From contig NZ_JARKOT010000092.1 of assembly GCF_029977985.1 (NCBI RefSeq), forward strand, positions 1 to 64,000: a DNA stretch of 64,000 nucleotides. Reading direction: 5' to 3'. The notes beneath the pieces were generated by a model. It was not told the DNA's origin. It worked only from the letters and a program-made list of their open reading frames with translations, and searched no databases. Position numbers and translations under genes: made by a program. This document shows, in pieces, positions 21,901-30,852 of this stretch; position 1 is the stretch's first letter, and every line of letters begins with the position of its first letter. The DNA comes from Propioniciclava sp. (GTDB lineage Bacteria; Actinomycetota; Actinomycetes; Propionibacteriales; Propionibacteriaceae).

Positions 21901-22051
21901 CCCACAGTGTGGGTGGCGCACGCTTCAGATGCCGCGGGTGTACGAAACCCACTCCACGGCGTGGTCTCCGATCGTTGCGGACGCCCCAGGCGGACGAAAG
22001 CCACTCACGGCAATGATCCGGGCCACCCCCGCTGATCGAGCCTGTCGAGAC
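21901..22051. repeat. cluster of short repeats in the gap after the Gfo/Idh gene
   Basis: This gene-free stretch begins with a hairpin CCCACA-G-TGTGGG (21901-21913), a possible terminator. Two direct repeats follow: TACGAAACCCACTCCACGGC (21941-21960) and a near copy at 21993-22011. The second unit, 21961-22004, is bounded by GTGG and CCAC. It ends with a copy of the dispersed element, GCTGATCGAGCCTGTCGAGA at 22031-22050. No coding potential was seen. Confidence 0.5.
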
Positions 22052-22074
22052 CCGCTGTCCGCAAGGAACACTCC

Positions 22075-22190
22075 CGCCGTTTAGGTGCACATACGCCGCG
22101 CAGACCCGGCGTTTCTGAACCTAAACGGCGTACGTCGCTGCCGATCCGGCGTTTCTGCACCCAAACGGCGTGCATGCGCCCAAGCGGCGT
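22075..22190. repeat. REPIN-like nested inverted repeats, cluster A
   Basis: Arms 22075-22086 (CGCCGTTTAGGT) and 22119-22130 (ACCTAAACGGCG) are perfectly complementary. Inside them ACGCCG (22093-22098) pairs with CGGCGT (22107-22112). A second unit at 22147-22171, reading CGGCGTTTCTGCACCCAAAC then GGCGT, differs by one base from the complement of the arm at 47691-47715. A partial unit ends at 22190. It lies 42 bases beyond the birA stop. Confidence 0.8.
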
Positions 22191-22232
22191 GGATAGCCCC
22201 GACGATCGAGCGGGTCCCAAAGACCCACTTCC

Positions 22233-23000
22233 CTAGCGGAGGTGCGTCACGTCCCCCGCCACGACGGTGCGCGGGCCGGACGCCGTCGCGAGCTTCAGCG
22301 CCCCCGTCGCGTCGATGTCGAGCGCCCGCCCCTCCCAGACGGTGTCGCCCACAGCGGCGGACACGTCCTTGCCGAGCGTCACCGACTTCGCCCGGTAGTC
22401 GGCGGTCAGGTCGTCGCCGGCCTCCCAGCGACCGAACAGATTCTCCAGCGCGGCGAGGCTGGCGGCGGTGATCTCGGTCGCCGAGGCTCCCGACCCGGCC
22501 AGCCGCACCGACGTCGCCGTCGGCACGGGTAGGTCCTCCTCGGCGAGACTCACGTTGATGCCGAACCCCAAGACCGCGCGCGGCCCGGCGTCCGTCAGCA
22601 CCGTCTCGCAGAGGATGCCGCACAGTTTGCGTCCGTCGACGAGCACGTCGTTCGGCCACTTCAGCCCCGCCTCCAGCCCGGACGCCGCCCGGACGCCGTC
22701 GACGACGGCCATGCCGACGACGAGCGGCAGCCACCCCCAGTCGGCGACGGGCCGTGCCGGTGCCACCAGCACCGACACGGCGACCGACGTGTTGGGTGGC
22801 GCCTCCCAGCGGCGGGTCAGCCGCCCGCGGCCGGCGCTCTGGTGGCCGGAGACCAGCACCACCCCGGCGGGGGCGCCGGCGCGGGCGGCGTCCGCCAGGT
22901 CGGCGTTGGTCGAACCGGTGCTGTCGACGACCTGCACGTCGCCCCAGAGCCCACCCCGGCAGGCGATGTGGAGGGCGTCCGCATCGAGAAACGCATTCAC
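22233..23000 (-). CDS. birA: biotin--[acetyl-CoA carboxylase] ligase
   Basis: A 255-residue class I biotin protein ligase without the N-terminal repressor HTH. The biotinyl-AMP loop [28 protein letters not shown] and the C-terminal SH3-like domain are present. It activates biotin and attaches it to the carboxyl carrier lysine of acyl-CoA carboxylase; accD is divergent next door and accA lies 4 kb on. GTG at 23000 follows TAGGCT by seven bases, so it is probably leaderless. Confidence 0.95.
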   Translation of the reverse strand: MNAFLDADALHIACRGGLWGDVQVVDSTGSTNADLADAARAGAPAGVVLVSGHQSAGRGRLTRRWEAPPNTSVAVSVLVAPARPVADWGWLPLVVGMAVVDGVRAASGLEAGLKWPNDVLVDGRKLCGILCETVLTDAGPRAVLGFGINVSLAEEDLPVPTATSVRLAGSGASATEITAASLAALENLFGRWEAGDDLTADYRAKSVTLGKDVSAAVGDTVWEGRALDIDATGALKLATASGPRTVVAGDVTHLR

Positions 23001-23007
23001 GCCCGCG

Positions 23008-23032
23008 AGCCTACGAGATGCAGGGCTAGGTT
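23008..23032. promoter_or_regulatory. back-to-back leaderless promoters of birA and accD
   Basis: The 39-base divergent gap has TAGGCT on the minus strand (23013-23008), seven bases before the birA GTG. On the plus strand TAGGTT (23027-23032) ends seven bases before the accD ATG. The promoters are interlocked, which would co-regulate or mutually exclude carboxylase and its ligase. Confidence 0.55.
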
Positions 23033-23039
23033 AGGCACC

Positions 23040-24614
23040 ATGGAGCCCGACATCCACACCACCGCGGGCAAGCTGGCCGATCTCGACGCCCGTATCGAGG
23101 CCGCCCTGAACGCCGCCTCCCCCGAAGCCGTCGAGAAGCAGCACGCGCGGGGCAAGATGACCGCCCGCGAACGCATCCATGCGCTGCTCGACGAGGGCAC
23201 GTTCGCCGAGTTCGACGAGTTCAGCCGCCACCGTTCCACGGCGTTCGGCATGGAGAGGAAGCGGCCCTACACCGATGGCGTCATCACGGGGGTGGGGGCG
23301 ATCCACGGGCGTCCTGTGTGTGTCTACTCCCAGGACGTGGCGCTCTTCGGTGGCGCCCTCGGTCAGGTGTACGGGGAGAAGATCGTGAAGATCATCGACT
23401 TCGCCACGAAGACCGGCTGCCCGATCATCGGGCTCATCGAGGGCGGCGGAGCGCGCATCCAGGAGGGTGTGGTGAGCCTGGGTCTCTACGGCGACATCTT
23501 CCGCCGGAACACGCTCGCCTCGGGCGTCATCCCGCAGATCTCGGTCATCATGGGCGCGGCGGCGGGCGGCCATGTCTACTCGCCGGCCCTCACCGACTTC
23601 GTGGTCATGGTGGACCAGACGAGCCAGATGTTCATCACCGGCCCGGCGGTCATCAAGACGGTCACCGGCGAGGATGTCAGCCTCGAGGAGCTCGGCGGCG
23701 GCCGCACCCACAACACGAAGTCGGGCAACGCGCACTACCTGGCCTCCGACGAGACGGACGCCCTCGAGTACGTCCGCGACCTGCTCACCTACCTGCCGCA
23801 GAACAACCTGGAGGAACCCCCGGTCTACGACGAGGCCGAGGCCGACCTCACGATCACCGACCACGACCGCGAACTCGACGCCCTCATCCCCGACTCCCCC
23901 AACCAGCCGTACGACATCCGCGCCGTCATCACGAACGTGCTCGACGACGACGAGTTCTGCGAGGTCCAGGAGCTGTTCGCCGGCAACATCGTGTGCGGCT
24001 TCGGACGCATCGAGGGCCGCGTCGTCGGCATCGTCGCCAATCAGCCGCTCGTGTATGCGGGCTGCCTCGACATCGACGCCTCCGAGAAGGCCGCCCGGTT
24101 CGTCCGCACGTGCGACTGCTTCAACATCCCCGTCCTGACGTTCGTGGACGTCCCCGGCTTCCTGCCCGGCGTCACCCAGGAACACACGGGCATCATCCGC
24201 CGCGGCGCGAAGCTCATCTACGCCTACGCCGAGGCGACGGTGCCGCTCGTCACCGTCATCACCCGCAAGGCCTACGGCGGCGCCTACGACGTCATGGGCT
24301 CCAAGCACCTGGGTGCCGACGTGAATCTCGCGTGGCCGACCGCCCAGATCGCCGTCATGGGCGCCGAGGGCGCCGTCGAGATCCTCTACCGCCGGGAGTT
24401 GGCCGAGGCCGACGACCCGGCCGCCCGCCGCGCCCAACTCATCACCGAGTACAACGACGAGCTGGCCAACCCGTACGTGGCGGCCGAGCGCGGCTACATC
24501 GACCAGGTCATCCACCCGCACGCCACCCGTGAGACGATCGCCCGCGTCATGCGGTTGCTGCGCACGAAGCGCGAGTCGCTGCCGCCGAAGAAGCACGGGA
24601 ACATCCCGCTGTGA
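23040..24614 (+). CDS. accD: acyl-CoA (propionyl-CoA) carboxylase beta subunit
   Basis: A 524-residue carboxyltransferase, normal length. [20 protein letters not shown] starts the N-terminal subdomain, [13 protein letters not shown] and [17 protein letters not shown] form the acyl-CoA oxyanion region, and [14 protein letters not shown] lies in the biotin-binding half. It transfers carboxyl from carboxybiotin on AccA to acetyl- or propionyl-CoA. It corresponds to the AccD5/PccB branch; the specificity residue was not assigned. ATG at 23040 follows TAGGTT by seven bases. Its stop overlaps accE. Confidence 0.94.
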   Translation: MEPDIHTTAGKLADLDARIEAALNAASPEAVEKQHARGKMTARERIHALLDEGTFAEFDEFSRHRSTAFGMERKRPYTDGVITGVGAIHGRPVCVYSQDVALFGGALGQVYGEKIVKIIDFATKTGCPIIGLIEGGGARIQEGVVSLGLYGDIFRRNTLASGVIPQISVIMGAAAGGHVYSPALTDFVVMVDQTSQMFITGPAVIKTVTGEDVSLEELGGGRTHNTKSGNAHYLASDETDALEYVRDLLTYLPQNNLEEPPVYDEAEADLTITDHDRELDALIPDSPNQPYDIRAVITNVLDDDEFCEVQELFAGNIVCGFGRIEGRVVGIVANQPLVYAGCLDIDASEKAARFVRTCDCFNIPVLTFVDVPGFLPGVTQEHTGIIRRGAKLIYAYAEATVPLVTVITRKAYGGAYDVMGSKHLGADVNLAWPTAQIAVMGAEGAVEILYRRELAEADDPAARRAQLITEYNDELANPYVAAERGYIDQVIHPHATRETIARVMRLLRTKRESLPPKKHGNIPL

Positions 24615-24838
24615 ACGCCGACGAGCCCCGTCCCGCGCTCGAGGTGCTGGCCGGCGAACCGGACGCCGACGAGCTCGCGGCCCTCGTCACCGTGCTCGCC
24701 ATGCTGCGACGCGAGCGGGGGCGTCCGCATGCCCCGACCGACACCCGCATCGCCGGTGGCTGGGTGTCCCGCTGGCACCTCGTCCGGCACGACGTGCTGG
24801 CCGGTGCCTCCGCGTGGCGCAGCACGTTCCGGCGGTGA
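24611..24838 (+). CDS. accE: acyl-CoA carboxylase epsilon subunit
   Basis: A 75-residue protein, typical of actinobacterial epsilon subunits that bind the beta subunit and raise complex activity. The family core is visible: [20 protein letters not shown] followed by [17 protein letters not shown] at 24611 overlaps the accD stop (GTGA), ensuring stoichiometric synthesis. Confidence 0.9.
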   Translation: MNADEPRPALEVLAGEPDADELAALVTVLAMLRRERGRPHAPTDTRIAGGWVSRWHLVRHDVLAGASAWRSTFRR

Positions 24839-24882
24839 GCTGGGCTCACGCCATCCCCACCGACACTGCGAAGGAGCAAGCC

Positions 24883-25635
24883 ATGGGAGCCGTTGACGAC
24901 ATCAAGGCCAACCTGGACCTCGACCAGGTTGCCCAGCTGCTGGGCACGAACCCCGACGAGGCGAACGTGCTGGTGGACGAGGCGCTCGCCTCGCTCGTGG
25001 GCCAGCTGGACAACAACGTTTCGGACGCCGCCGGTGCGGCCAGCCTGACGCGCGCGCTCGACCAGCACGTGTCCTCGGCGGCCTTCGGCAACACGGTCGA
25101 CCTCGGCGCCATCGATACGGCTGACGGAGCCAAGATCGTCGACCACGTGTACAGCCCCACCCAGCTGCAGGCGCTGTCGGGCGGTCAGTCCGGATCGCTG
25201 CTGCAGAAGCTGCTCCCGATCCTCGCCCCGATCGTGATGGCCTACCTCGCCCAGCGCCTCTCGGGCGCGATCGGAGCCGACACCCGCGGGCGCACCGGTG
25301 GCGGTGGCCTCGGCGACATCCTGGGCGGCATGTTCGGTGGCGGCCAGTCCTCCTCCGGTTCCGGAGGCGGCCTCGGCGACATTCTGGGGGATCTCCTGGG
25401 CGGCGGCTCGACCCAGCAGCAGTCGGTGCCGACGCAGCAGCAGTCGGTGCCGACTCAGGCGCCGCGCACGTCCCCGTCGACCGGCTCGGGCCCGTTCACC
25501 GCGCCTGACGTGCCAGAAACCGACCTGTCCATGGGCCAGGCCACCAGCCAGGCCCCAGCGGCGCCGCAGTCCCCGGCGCAGGCCGACAACCCGCTCGGCA
25601 GCATCCTGTCCGACATCCTGTTCGGTCGCCGCTGA
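24883..25635 (+). CDS. DUF937 family protein
   Basis: A 250-residue protein with a DUF937 domain over about residues 10-130 (AQLLGTNPDEANVLVDEALASL, HVSSAAFGNTVDLG, QKLLPILAPIVMAYLAQRL). A low-complexity tail follows: two Gly-rich GGLGDILG blocks, two perfect QQQSVPT heptads at 25411-25452, then a Pro/Ala/Ser region and a final GSILSDILFGRR. GAAGGAG precedes ATG 24883. Two bases separate it from maf. Function unknown. Confidence 0.82.
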   Translation: MGAVDDIKANLDLDQVAQLLGTNPDEANVLVDEALASLVGQLDNNVSDAAGAASLTRALDQHVSSAAFGNTVDLGAIDTADGAKIVDHVYSPTQLQALSGGQSGSLLQKLLPILAPIVMAYLAQRLSGAIGADTRGRTGGGGLGDILGGMFGGGQSSSGSGGGLGDILGDLLGGGSTQQQSVPTQQQSVPTQAPRTSPSTGSGPFTAPDVPETDLSMGQATSQAPAAPQSPAQADNPLGSILSDILFGRR

Positions 25636-25637
25636 CG

Positions 25638-26255
25638 GTGCGGCTCGTCCTCGCCTCGGCCTCGCCCGCGCGCCTCAGCACCCTGCGCGCGGCGGGAGTC
25701 GAGCCGGTCGTGCACGTCTCGGGCGTGGACGAGTCGGTCGTCGCCGCGGCCGACGCGGCCGGTCTGGCCACCGAACTGGCCCGCCTCAAGGGCGAGGCCG
25801 TGCTGGCCGAGCTGGCGGGCACCGCGCATGCCGGGAACTTCGTCCTCGTCGGCTGCGACTCGGTGCTGGATCTCGACGGCACCCTGTGCGGCAAACCAGG
25901 AACCGACGCCGCCGTCGTGGAGCGTTGGCGGGCGATGCGCGGACGCTCCGGCGTGCTCGTCACCGGCCACCACGTGGTGGCCGTCCGCGGCGGCCGGGTC
26001 GACCGGCTGACGCGGGCGGCGTCCACCGTCGTGCACTTCGCCGACGTGACCGACGCCGAGATCGACGCCTACGTGGCGACCGGCGAGCCGCAGCAGGTCG
26101 CGGGCGCCTTCACCATCGACGGCTTCGGGGCCGCGTTCGTGACCGGCGTCGAAGGGGATCCGCACAACGTCGTGGGCCTGAGCGTGCCTCTGCTGCGCAC
26201 GATGCTGGCCGAGCTCGGCGTGAGGTGGACCGACCTGTGGCGCCCCACCCCCTGA
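25638..26255 (+). CDS. maf: Maf/YhdE family nucleotide pyrophosphatase
   Basis: A 205-residue house-cleaning pyrophosphatase that hydrolyses non-canonical NTPs. The N-terminal LASASPARLSTL, GCDSVLDLDG with the catalytic aspartate, and GAFTIDGFGAAFVTGVEGDPHNVVGLS are all present. GTG at 25638 follows the DUF937 stop by two bases. Maf near accD/accA is the M. tuberculosis order (Rv3280-Rv3285). Confidence 0.92.
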   Translation: MRLVLASASPARLSTLRAAGVEPVVHVSGVDESVVAAADAAGLATELARLKGEAVLAELAGTAHAGNFVLVGCDSVLDLDGTLCGKPGTDAAVVERWRAMRGRSGVLVTGHHVVAVRGGRVDRLTRAASTVVHFADVTDAEIDAYVATGEPQQVAGAFTIDGFGAAFVTGVEGDPHNVVGLSVPLLRTMLAELGVRWTDLWRPTP

Positions 26256-26275
26256 CCCGGATGCGCCGGGCCCGG

Positions 26276-26281
26276 TAGACT
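26276..26281 (+). promoter_or_regulatory. -10 element (TAGACT) for the UbiA gene
   Basis: TAGACT ends 11 bases before ATG 26293, and no Shine-Dalgarno is visible. Initiation would give a leader of only a few bases. Confidence 0.4.
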
Positions 26282-26292
26282 CGTGCGCTGCC

Positions 26293-27186
26293 ATGACCGA
26301 GATCACGCCCGCAGCGCCCAGCCACGTCCTCCCGGCCCCCATCCGTGCGATGCGGCCACGCCAGTGGGTGAAGAACGTCCTCGTCCTCGCCGCGCCGGTC
26401 GCCGCCGGGTTGCTGTTCGTTCCCGCCGTCCTGCTGAACACGCTCGGCGCGTTCGCCGCGTTCTGTCTCGTGAGCGCGTCGATCTACCTCATCAACGACA
26501 TCCGGGACGTGGAGGCCGACCGCAGCCACCCGAAGAAGCGGTTCCGGCCGATCGCTGCAGGCGAGGTGAGCATCCGCACCGCCGCGATCCTCGCGGCCGT
26601 CACCGGCGTCGCGGCGCTCGTCGCCGGGTGGTTCATCGCACCGCTGCTGGCGGTCACGCTGGCCGTCTACTGGGTGCTGCAGGTGGGCTACTCGCTGTTC
26701 TGGAAGAACCAGCCGATCCTCGACCTCGCCATGGTCGCGGCGGGCTTCTTGTTGCGGGCCGTCGCGGGCGGCGTCGCATCGAACATCCCGCTGAGCCAGT
26801 GGTTCCTCCTCGTCGCCTCGTTCGGGTCGCTGTTCATGGTGGCCGGCAAGCGCTACTCCGAGATGGTCGAGCTGGGCCCTGAGGCAGGCACGCGCGCGTC
26901 GTTGGCGCGCTACACGGCCAGCTACCTGCGCTTCGTGTGGGCGCTCAGCTGCGCGGCCGTCATCATGTCCTACAGCCTCTGGGCGTTCGAGCAGGCCCCC
27001 GACTCGGTGGGCATCAACTGGCACGCCCTTTCCATCGCCCCCTTCACCCTGGCGCTGCTCCGCTACGCGTACACGATCGACGCCGGCGGCGCCGGCGAGC
27101 CCGAGGATGTGGTCCTGTCCGACCGCGTCCTGCAGGTGCTCGGCCTCGCCTGGGTGATTCCCGTCGCGATCGGCGTGTTCTCCTGA
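26293..27186 (+). CDS. UbiA family decaprenyl-phosphate phosphoribosyltransferase-like enzyme
   Basis: A 297-residue membrane prenyltransferase with about nine helices. [15 protein letters not shown] at the N-terminus and [19 protein letters not shown], which contains the Mg-binding NDxxDxxxD motif, match actinobacterial DPPR synthases (Rv3806c type). That enzyme moves phosphoribose from PRPP to decaprenyl phosphate, the first step to decaprenyl-phospho-arabinose. No dprE1/dprE2 genes are in view, so the final product is uncertain; another UbiA activity is possible. Confidence 0.78.
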   Translation: MTEITPAAPSHVLPAPIRAMRPRQWVKNVLVLAAPVAAGLLFVPAVLLNTLGAFAAFCLVSASIYLINDIRDVEADRSHPKKRFRPIAAGEVSIRTAAILAAVTGVAALVAGWFIAPLLAVTLAVYWVLQVGYSLFWKNQPILDLAMVAAGFLLRAVAGGVASNIPLSQWFLLVASFGSLFMVAGKRYSEMVELGPEAGTRASLARYTASYLRFVWALSCAAVIMSYSLWAFEQAPDSVGINWHALSIAPFTLALLRYAYTIDAGGAGEPEDVVLSDRVLQVLGLAWVIPVAIGVFS

Positions 27187-27213
27187 GCGAACAGGACTAG
27201 GCTCCGAAACGAC

Positions 27214-27237
27214 CCCCGCCCCTTGGGCGTGGCGGGG
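27214..27237. terminator. hairpin between the UbiA gene and accA
   Basis: CCCCGCC (27214-27220) and GGCGGGG (27231-27237) form a perfect seven-base stem in the 70-base gap, 20 bases before the accA GTG. It could end the upstream transcript or sit in the accA leader. Confidence 0.4.
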
Positions 27238-27256
27238 CTGCGGCGAAGGAGTCGAG

Positions 27257-29023
27257 GTGTCCCTCAGCAAGGTGCTCGTGGCCAATCGGGGCGAGATCGC
27301 AGTACGGGTGGTGCGGGCGGCCAGGGACGCCGGCCTGGGCAGCGTGGCCGTCTACGCCGACCCGGACGCCGACGCCCTGTTCGTGCGGCTCGCCGACGAG
27401 GCGTACGCCCTCGGCGGGTCGACGCCGGCGGAGTCGTACCTCGACATCGGCAAGATCCTCGAGGTGGCCGCGCGTTCCGGCGCGGACGCCGTGCATCCCG
27501 GCTACGGGTTCCTCGCCGAGAACGCCGCCTTCGCCCGCGCCGTCATCGACGCCGGGCTCACGTGGATCGGACCGCCTCCGGAGGCCATCGAGGCGCTCGG
27601 GGACAAGGTGACGGCCCGGCACATCGCGCAGAAGGTCGGGGCGCCGCTCGTGGCCGGCACGGCCGATCCGGTGGCCGACGCCGACGCCGTCGTCGCTTTC
27701 GCCGCCGAGCACGGCCTGCCCATCGCGATCAAGGCCGCCTACGGCGGCGGCGGCCGAGGCCTCAAGGTGGCCCGGAACACCGAGGAGATCCCCGAGTTGT
27801 TCGAATCGGCGACGCGGGAGGCGATCACCGCCTTCGGCCGCGGCGAGTGCTTCGTCGAGCAGTACCTCGACCGGCCCCGCCACGTCGAGACCCAGTGCCT
27901 CGCGGACGCCCATGGGAACGTCGTCGTCGTGTCCACCCGCGACTGTTCGCTGCAGCGCCGCCACCAGAAGCTCGTCGAGGAGGCTCCTGCACCGTTCCTG
28001 AGCGACGAGCAGCGCACGCAGCTCTACGCGGCGTCCAAGGCGATCCTGACGGAGGCCGGCTACGTGGGTGCAGGCACCTGCGAGTTCCTCGTCGCCACCG
28101 ACGGCCGCATCAGCTTCCTCGAGGTGAACACGCGCCTGCAGGTGGAGCACCCGGTGTCGGAGGAGGTGACGGGGCTCGACCTCGTCCGCGAGATGTTCCG
28201 CATCGCCGCCGGCGAGGAGCTCGGCTACGACGACCCCGTCGTCACGGGCCACTCGTTCGAGTTCCGTCTCAACGCCGAGGATCCCGGCCGCAGCTTCATG
28301 CCCGCGCCGGGCACGCTGACGGGGTGGCGGGCGCCGGGTGGCCCGGGCGTCCGGGTGGACGAGGGCTACGCGGTCGGCACCGTCGTCCCGGGCGTCTTCG
28401 ACTCCCTGCTGGCCAAGATCGTCGTGACGGGGGCCGATCGTGCCCAGGCCCTCGCGCGCGCCCGCCGGGCGCTCGCCGAGACGGTCGTGGAGGGCATGCC
28501 CACGGTGCTGCCCTTCCACCGTGCCGTGGTCGACGAACCTGCCTTCACCGGCAGCGACGGCACCTTCGGCGTCCACACCCGCTGGATCGAGACCGAGTTC
28601 GACAACACCCTCGCGCCCTACGCGGCGCCGGCCGCGCACGGCGAGCCCGAGGAGAAGACGACCTTCGTCGTCGAGGTCGGCGGCAAGCGCATCGAGGTGC
28701 GCGTTCCGGCCGTCCTGACGGCCGTGTCGGCACCGCCGGCGCGCGCCGCGAAGCGGCCGCCCAAGCGGGAGCGCTCGGGCAGCCGGGCGGCAGCGCCGTC
28801 GAGCAACACGGTCACCGCGCCCATGCAGGGCACGATCGTGAAGGTGGCCGTCGCCGAGGGCGACCAGGTGGCCGAGGGCGACACCGTCGTGGTGCTCGAG
28901 GCGATGAAGATGGAGCAGCCGCTGTCGGCCCACAAGGCGGGCGTCGTGCGCTCGCTGACGGCCGCCGTCGGTCAGACCGTGACGAGCGGCGAGCCGCTGC
29001 TGGAGATCGTCGATCAGGAGTGA
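27257..29023 (+). CDS. accA3: biotin-dependent acyl-CoA carboxylase alpha subunit
   Basis: A 588-residue fusion of biotin carboxylase and biotin carrier. Residues 1-450 have [20 protein letters not shown], the ATP-grasp loop [14 protein letters not shown] and [22 protein letters not shown] linker rich in Arg/Lys/Ala leads to the carrier domain, with EAMKMEQ holding the biotinylated lysine. It carboxylates biotin for AccD. GTG at 27257 has GAAGGAGTCGAGGT upstream. The last ten bases overlap the convergent PAP2 gene. Confidence 0.95.
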   Translation: MSLSKVLVANRGEIAVRVVRAARDAGLGSVAVYADPDADALFVRLADEAYALGGSTPAESYLDIGKILEVAARSGADAVHPGYGFLAENAAFARAVIDAGLTWIGPPPEAIEALGDKVTARHIAQKVGAPLVAGTADPVADADAVVAFAAEHGLPIAIKAAYGGGGRGLKVARNTEEIPELFESATREAITAFGRGECFVEQYLDRPRHVETQCLADAHGNVVVVSTRDCSLQRRHQKLVEEAPAPFLSDEQRTQLYAASKAILTEAGYVGAGTCEFLVATDGRISFLEVNTRLQVEHPVSEEVTGLDLVREMFRIAAGEELGYDDPVVTGHSFEFRLNAEDPGRSFMPAPGTLTGWRAPGGPGVRVDEGYAVGTVVPGVFDSLLAKIVVTGADRAQALARARRALAETVVEGMPTVLPFHRAVVDEPAFTGSDGTFGVHTRWIETEFDNTLAPYAAPAAHGEPEEKTTFVVEVGGKRIEVRVPAVLTAVSAPPARAAKRPPKRERSGSRAAAPSSNTVTAPMQGTIVKVAVAEGDQVAEGDTVVVLEAMKMEQPLSAHKAGVVRSLTAAVGQTVTSGEPLLEIVDQE

Positions 29024-29886
29024 GCGGGGTCGCGCCGCACGCGCGGAGCGACGGCGGTCAACAGCCCGAGGCAGGAGGCCGTGAAACCGACCAGGGCGGC
29101 CGCGCCGCCCGCGTAGGCGGCGAACGACTGGCTGCGTGAGGCGTCCGTGAGCCCGACGCCCCAGACCGCCGCCGCGAGCACGCCGGTGGTGGCCAGGGCC
29201 GCGAAGCCGGCGAGCAGCAGCATCGTCACGACGGGTCCGCCCCGGACGCCGGCGTCCGGCTCACCCCGGCCCAGGTCGGCCGCCCGGATCGCGGTGGCGG
29301 CGCCCAGCCCCCACGTGCTGGCGACGAGGACGGCGGCGACCACGTCGGCCGGCCGGTGCCACTGGCTCACGAGCGTGGCGTACCCGAACGCGATGATGGC
29401 CAGTGCACCCAGCACGGCCACCGCTTCCCGGACGTACCGGCCGCTCACGAGCACGAGCCCGACGACCAGGGACGCCGCCACCGTCGTGTGCCCGGACGGC
29501 AGGGAGTTGGCGGCGGCGTCCCCGCTGATGAGGTCGGGCCGACTGAGCAGCCAGTTCTTGACGAGCTGAGTCGTGACGTTGGCACCGCCGACCGCCACCG
29601 CCGCCGCGAGCGCGTCGCGCCAGCGGCCGCGGACGAGACCGACGAGCGCCACGACGACGATCCCGACGGCGACGGTGGGCACCGAGACGAACTGGAGCAG
29701 AGCCGCTGCCTGGGCGTCCAGGCGCCAGGCGCCGATGTGCGAGCCGCGCAGCGCGAGCTCGTCGAGAACCTGACCGCGACGCGTGGTCACGAAGAACCAG
29801 GCGCAGGCGATCGCCAGGGCGCCCGCGACGATCGTCGCCAGCGCTCCCACCCACACCGCCCCCACGGCGGATCGTCGCTCATTCAT
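29014..29886 (-). CDS. PAP2 family membrane phosphatase
   Basis: A 290-residue phosphatase with about eight helices. It has the three PAP2 motifs: [10 protein letters not shown] (KxxxxxxRP), PSGHT, and SQWHRPADV (SxxxHRxxD). Such enzymes dephosphorylate lipid pyrophosphates or phosphatidate at the outer face. I use ATG 29886, which has GGGAG upstream; ATG 29895 is possible. Its 3-prime end overlaps accA by ten bases. A PhoP-like site lies 45 bases upstream in the divergent gap. Confidence 0.85.
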   Translation of the reverse strand: MNERRSAVGAVWVGALATIVAGALAIACAWFFVTTRRGQVLDELALRGSHIGAWRLDAQAAALLQFVSVPTVAVGIVVVALVGLVRGRWRDALAAAVAVGGANVTTQLVKNWLLSRPDLISGDAAANSLPSGHTTVAASLVVGLVLVSGRYVREAVAVLGALAIIAFGYATLVSQWHRPADVVAAVLVASTWGLGAATAIRAADLGRGEPDAGVRGGPVVTMLLLAGFAALATTGVLAAAVWGVGLTDASRSQSFAAYAGGAAALVGFTASCLGLLTAVAPRVRRDPAHS

Positions 29887-29930
29887 CGCTCCCATGGTGC
29901 CGCGTCTCGACGCCGGGCGACGAACCGGTC

Positions 29931-29948
29931 TCACAGGAATCTCACAGC
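29931..29948. promoter_or_regulatory. PhoP-like direct repeat
   Basis: TCACAGG-AATC-TCACAGC is a 7-4-7 direct repeat with one mismatch to TCACAGC(N4)TCACAGC, the site described for mycobacterial PhoP. It lies between the divergent PAP2 phosphatase (start 29886) and the conserved protein at 29993, immediately upstream of the latter's promoter. Confidence 0.6.
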
Positions 29949-29979
29949 CGGGGCTGGTTGGACCACAGCAGGTGCTGGG

Positions 29980-29985
29980 CACAAT
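29980..29985 (+). promoter_or_regulatory. leaderless -10 (CACAAT) for the gene at 29993
   Basis: CACAAT ends seven bases before ATG 29993. The spacing matches other leaderless starts here and favours this ATG over one at 29984. Confidence 0.4.
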
Positions 29986-29992
29986 GGGGGGC

Positions 29993-30793
29993 ATGGAATA
30001 CGTCCTCATTTTGGCTGTCGTGGCCTTCGTCGCGTTCTTCGCGCTGCGCCTCGGACGCAATGCGCGCGCGGTCGAGAACCGGCAGCAGGCAGAGCTCACC
30101 GCCCAGTTCGACGCCTCGCGCCGCGCCGCCGAGGAGGACGTGACGCGGTTCGGAGAGGAACTGCAGCGCCTCGACACCGACGTCGCCGGCCACCCGCTCG
30201 ACGAGGCCATGCGGCAGGACTACGAGCGGGCCCTCGACGCCTACGAGCACGCCAAGGACTCGCTGGCCGCCGTGCAGCGGGCCGACGAGATCAGGTTCGT
30301 CACCGAGATCCTCGAGGAGGGGCGCTACGCCATCGCCTGCGTGAAAGCCCGCGTCGCCGGCCGGCCGCTGCCGGCCAAGCGGCCGCCCTGCTTCTTCAAC
30401 CCGGCCCACGGCCCCAGCAGCACGAACGTCGACTGGGCACCACCCGGCGGTTCCGTGCGGTCGGTGCCCGCCTGCCCGGCGGACGCCGAACGAGTCCTCG
30501 CCGGCGCCGACCCCTACATCCGCACCGTTCAGGTCGGTGCGCAGCGGGTGCCCTATTGGCAGGGCGGGGAGCAGTACGCGCCGTGGGCGCAGGGCTACTA
30601 CGCGAACTGGCGGGGCAGCAACCTGATCCGCGACATCGCCGTGGGCGCGCTCGTCTTCCAAGGCATCGCCACGCTCCCCTACCTCATGGACGGCCTCGGC
30701 GACGGCCTGGGCGGCCTGGGCGAGGGCATCGGCGAAGGGCTGGGCGGGCTCGGCGAAGGCATCGGCGACATGCTCGGCGATCTCTTCGACTAA
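29993..30793 (+). CDS. conserved membrane-anchored protein with glycine-rich end
   Basis: A 266-residue protein of unknown function. An N-terminal helix (YVLILAVVAFVAFFAL) is followed by a charged, coiled-coil-like region to about residue 95. Then comes a conserved block with CFFNPAHGPSS, VDWAPPGG, VPACPADAERV and VPYWQGGEQYAPWAQGYY, which I recall from other actinobacterial hypothetical proteins. The end is a repeated GLGEGIG/GLGGLGE stretch. The two cysteines flanking the PAHGP and WAPPGG motifs may be structural. A PhoP-like repeat upstream suggests phosphate or envelope stress control. Confidence 0.72.
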   Translation: MEYVLILAVVAFVAFFALRLGRNARAVENRQQAELTAQFDASRRAAEEDVTRFGEELQRLDTDVAGHPLDEAMRQDYERALDAYEHAKDSLAAVQRADEIRFVTEILEEGRYAIACVKARVAGRPLPAKRPPCFFNPAHGPSSTNVDWAPPGGSVRSVPACPADAERVLAGADPYIRTVQVGAQRVPYWQGGEQYAPWAQGYYANWRGSNLIRDIAVGALVFQGIATLPYLMDGLGDGLGGLGEGIGEGLGGLGEGIGDMLGDLFD

Positions 30794-30835
30794 GCCACCC
30801 CGCGCGGCAGGCCCAGTGCCGACGCGCGACCCCGG

Positions 30836-30841
30836 TAGTCT
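30836..30841 (+). promoter_or_regulatory. -10 element (TAGTCT) for the GT2 at 30853
   Basis: TAGTCT ends 11 bases before ATG 30853, with no Shine-Dalgarno, implying a very short leader. Confidence 0.4.
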
Positions 30842-30852
30842 TTGCGGCACTG

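Noticed and set aside
22075..22190. CRISPR array or tRNA in the repeat-rich gaps at 22.1 and 47.7 kb
   Set aside because: Repeats are palindromic and irregularly spaced with no unique spacers of constant length; no tRNA cloverleaf was seen.
27197..28933. 578-codon minus-strand open frame
   Set aside because: Exact shadow of accA, which has all catalytic motifs.
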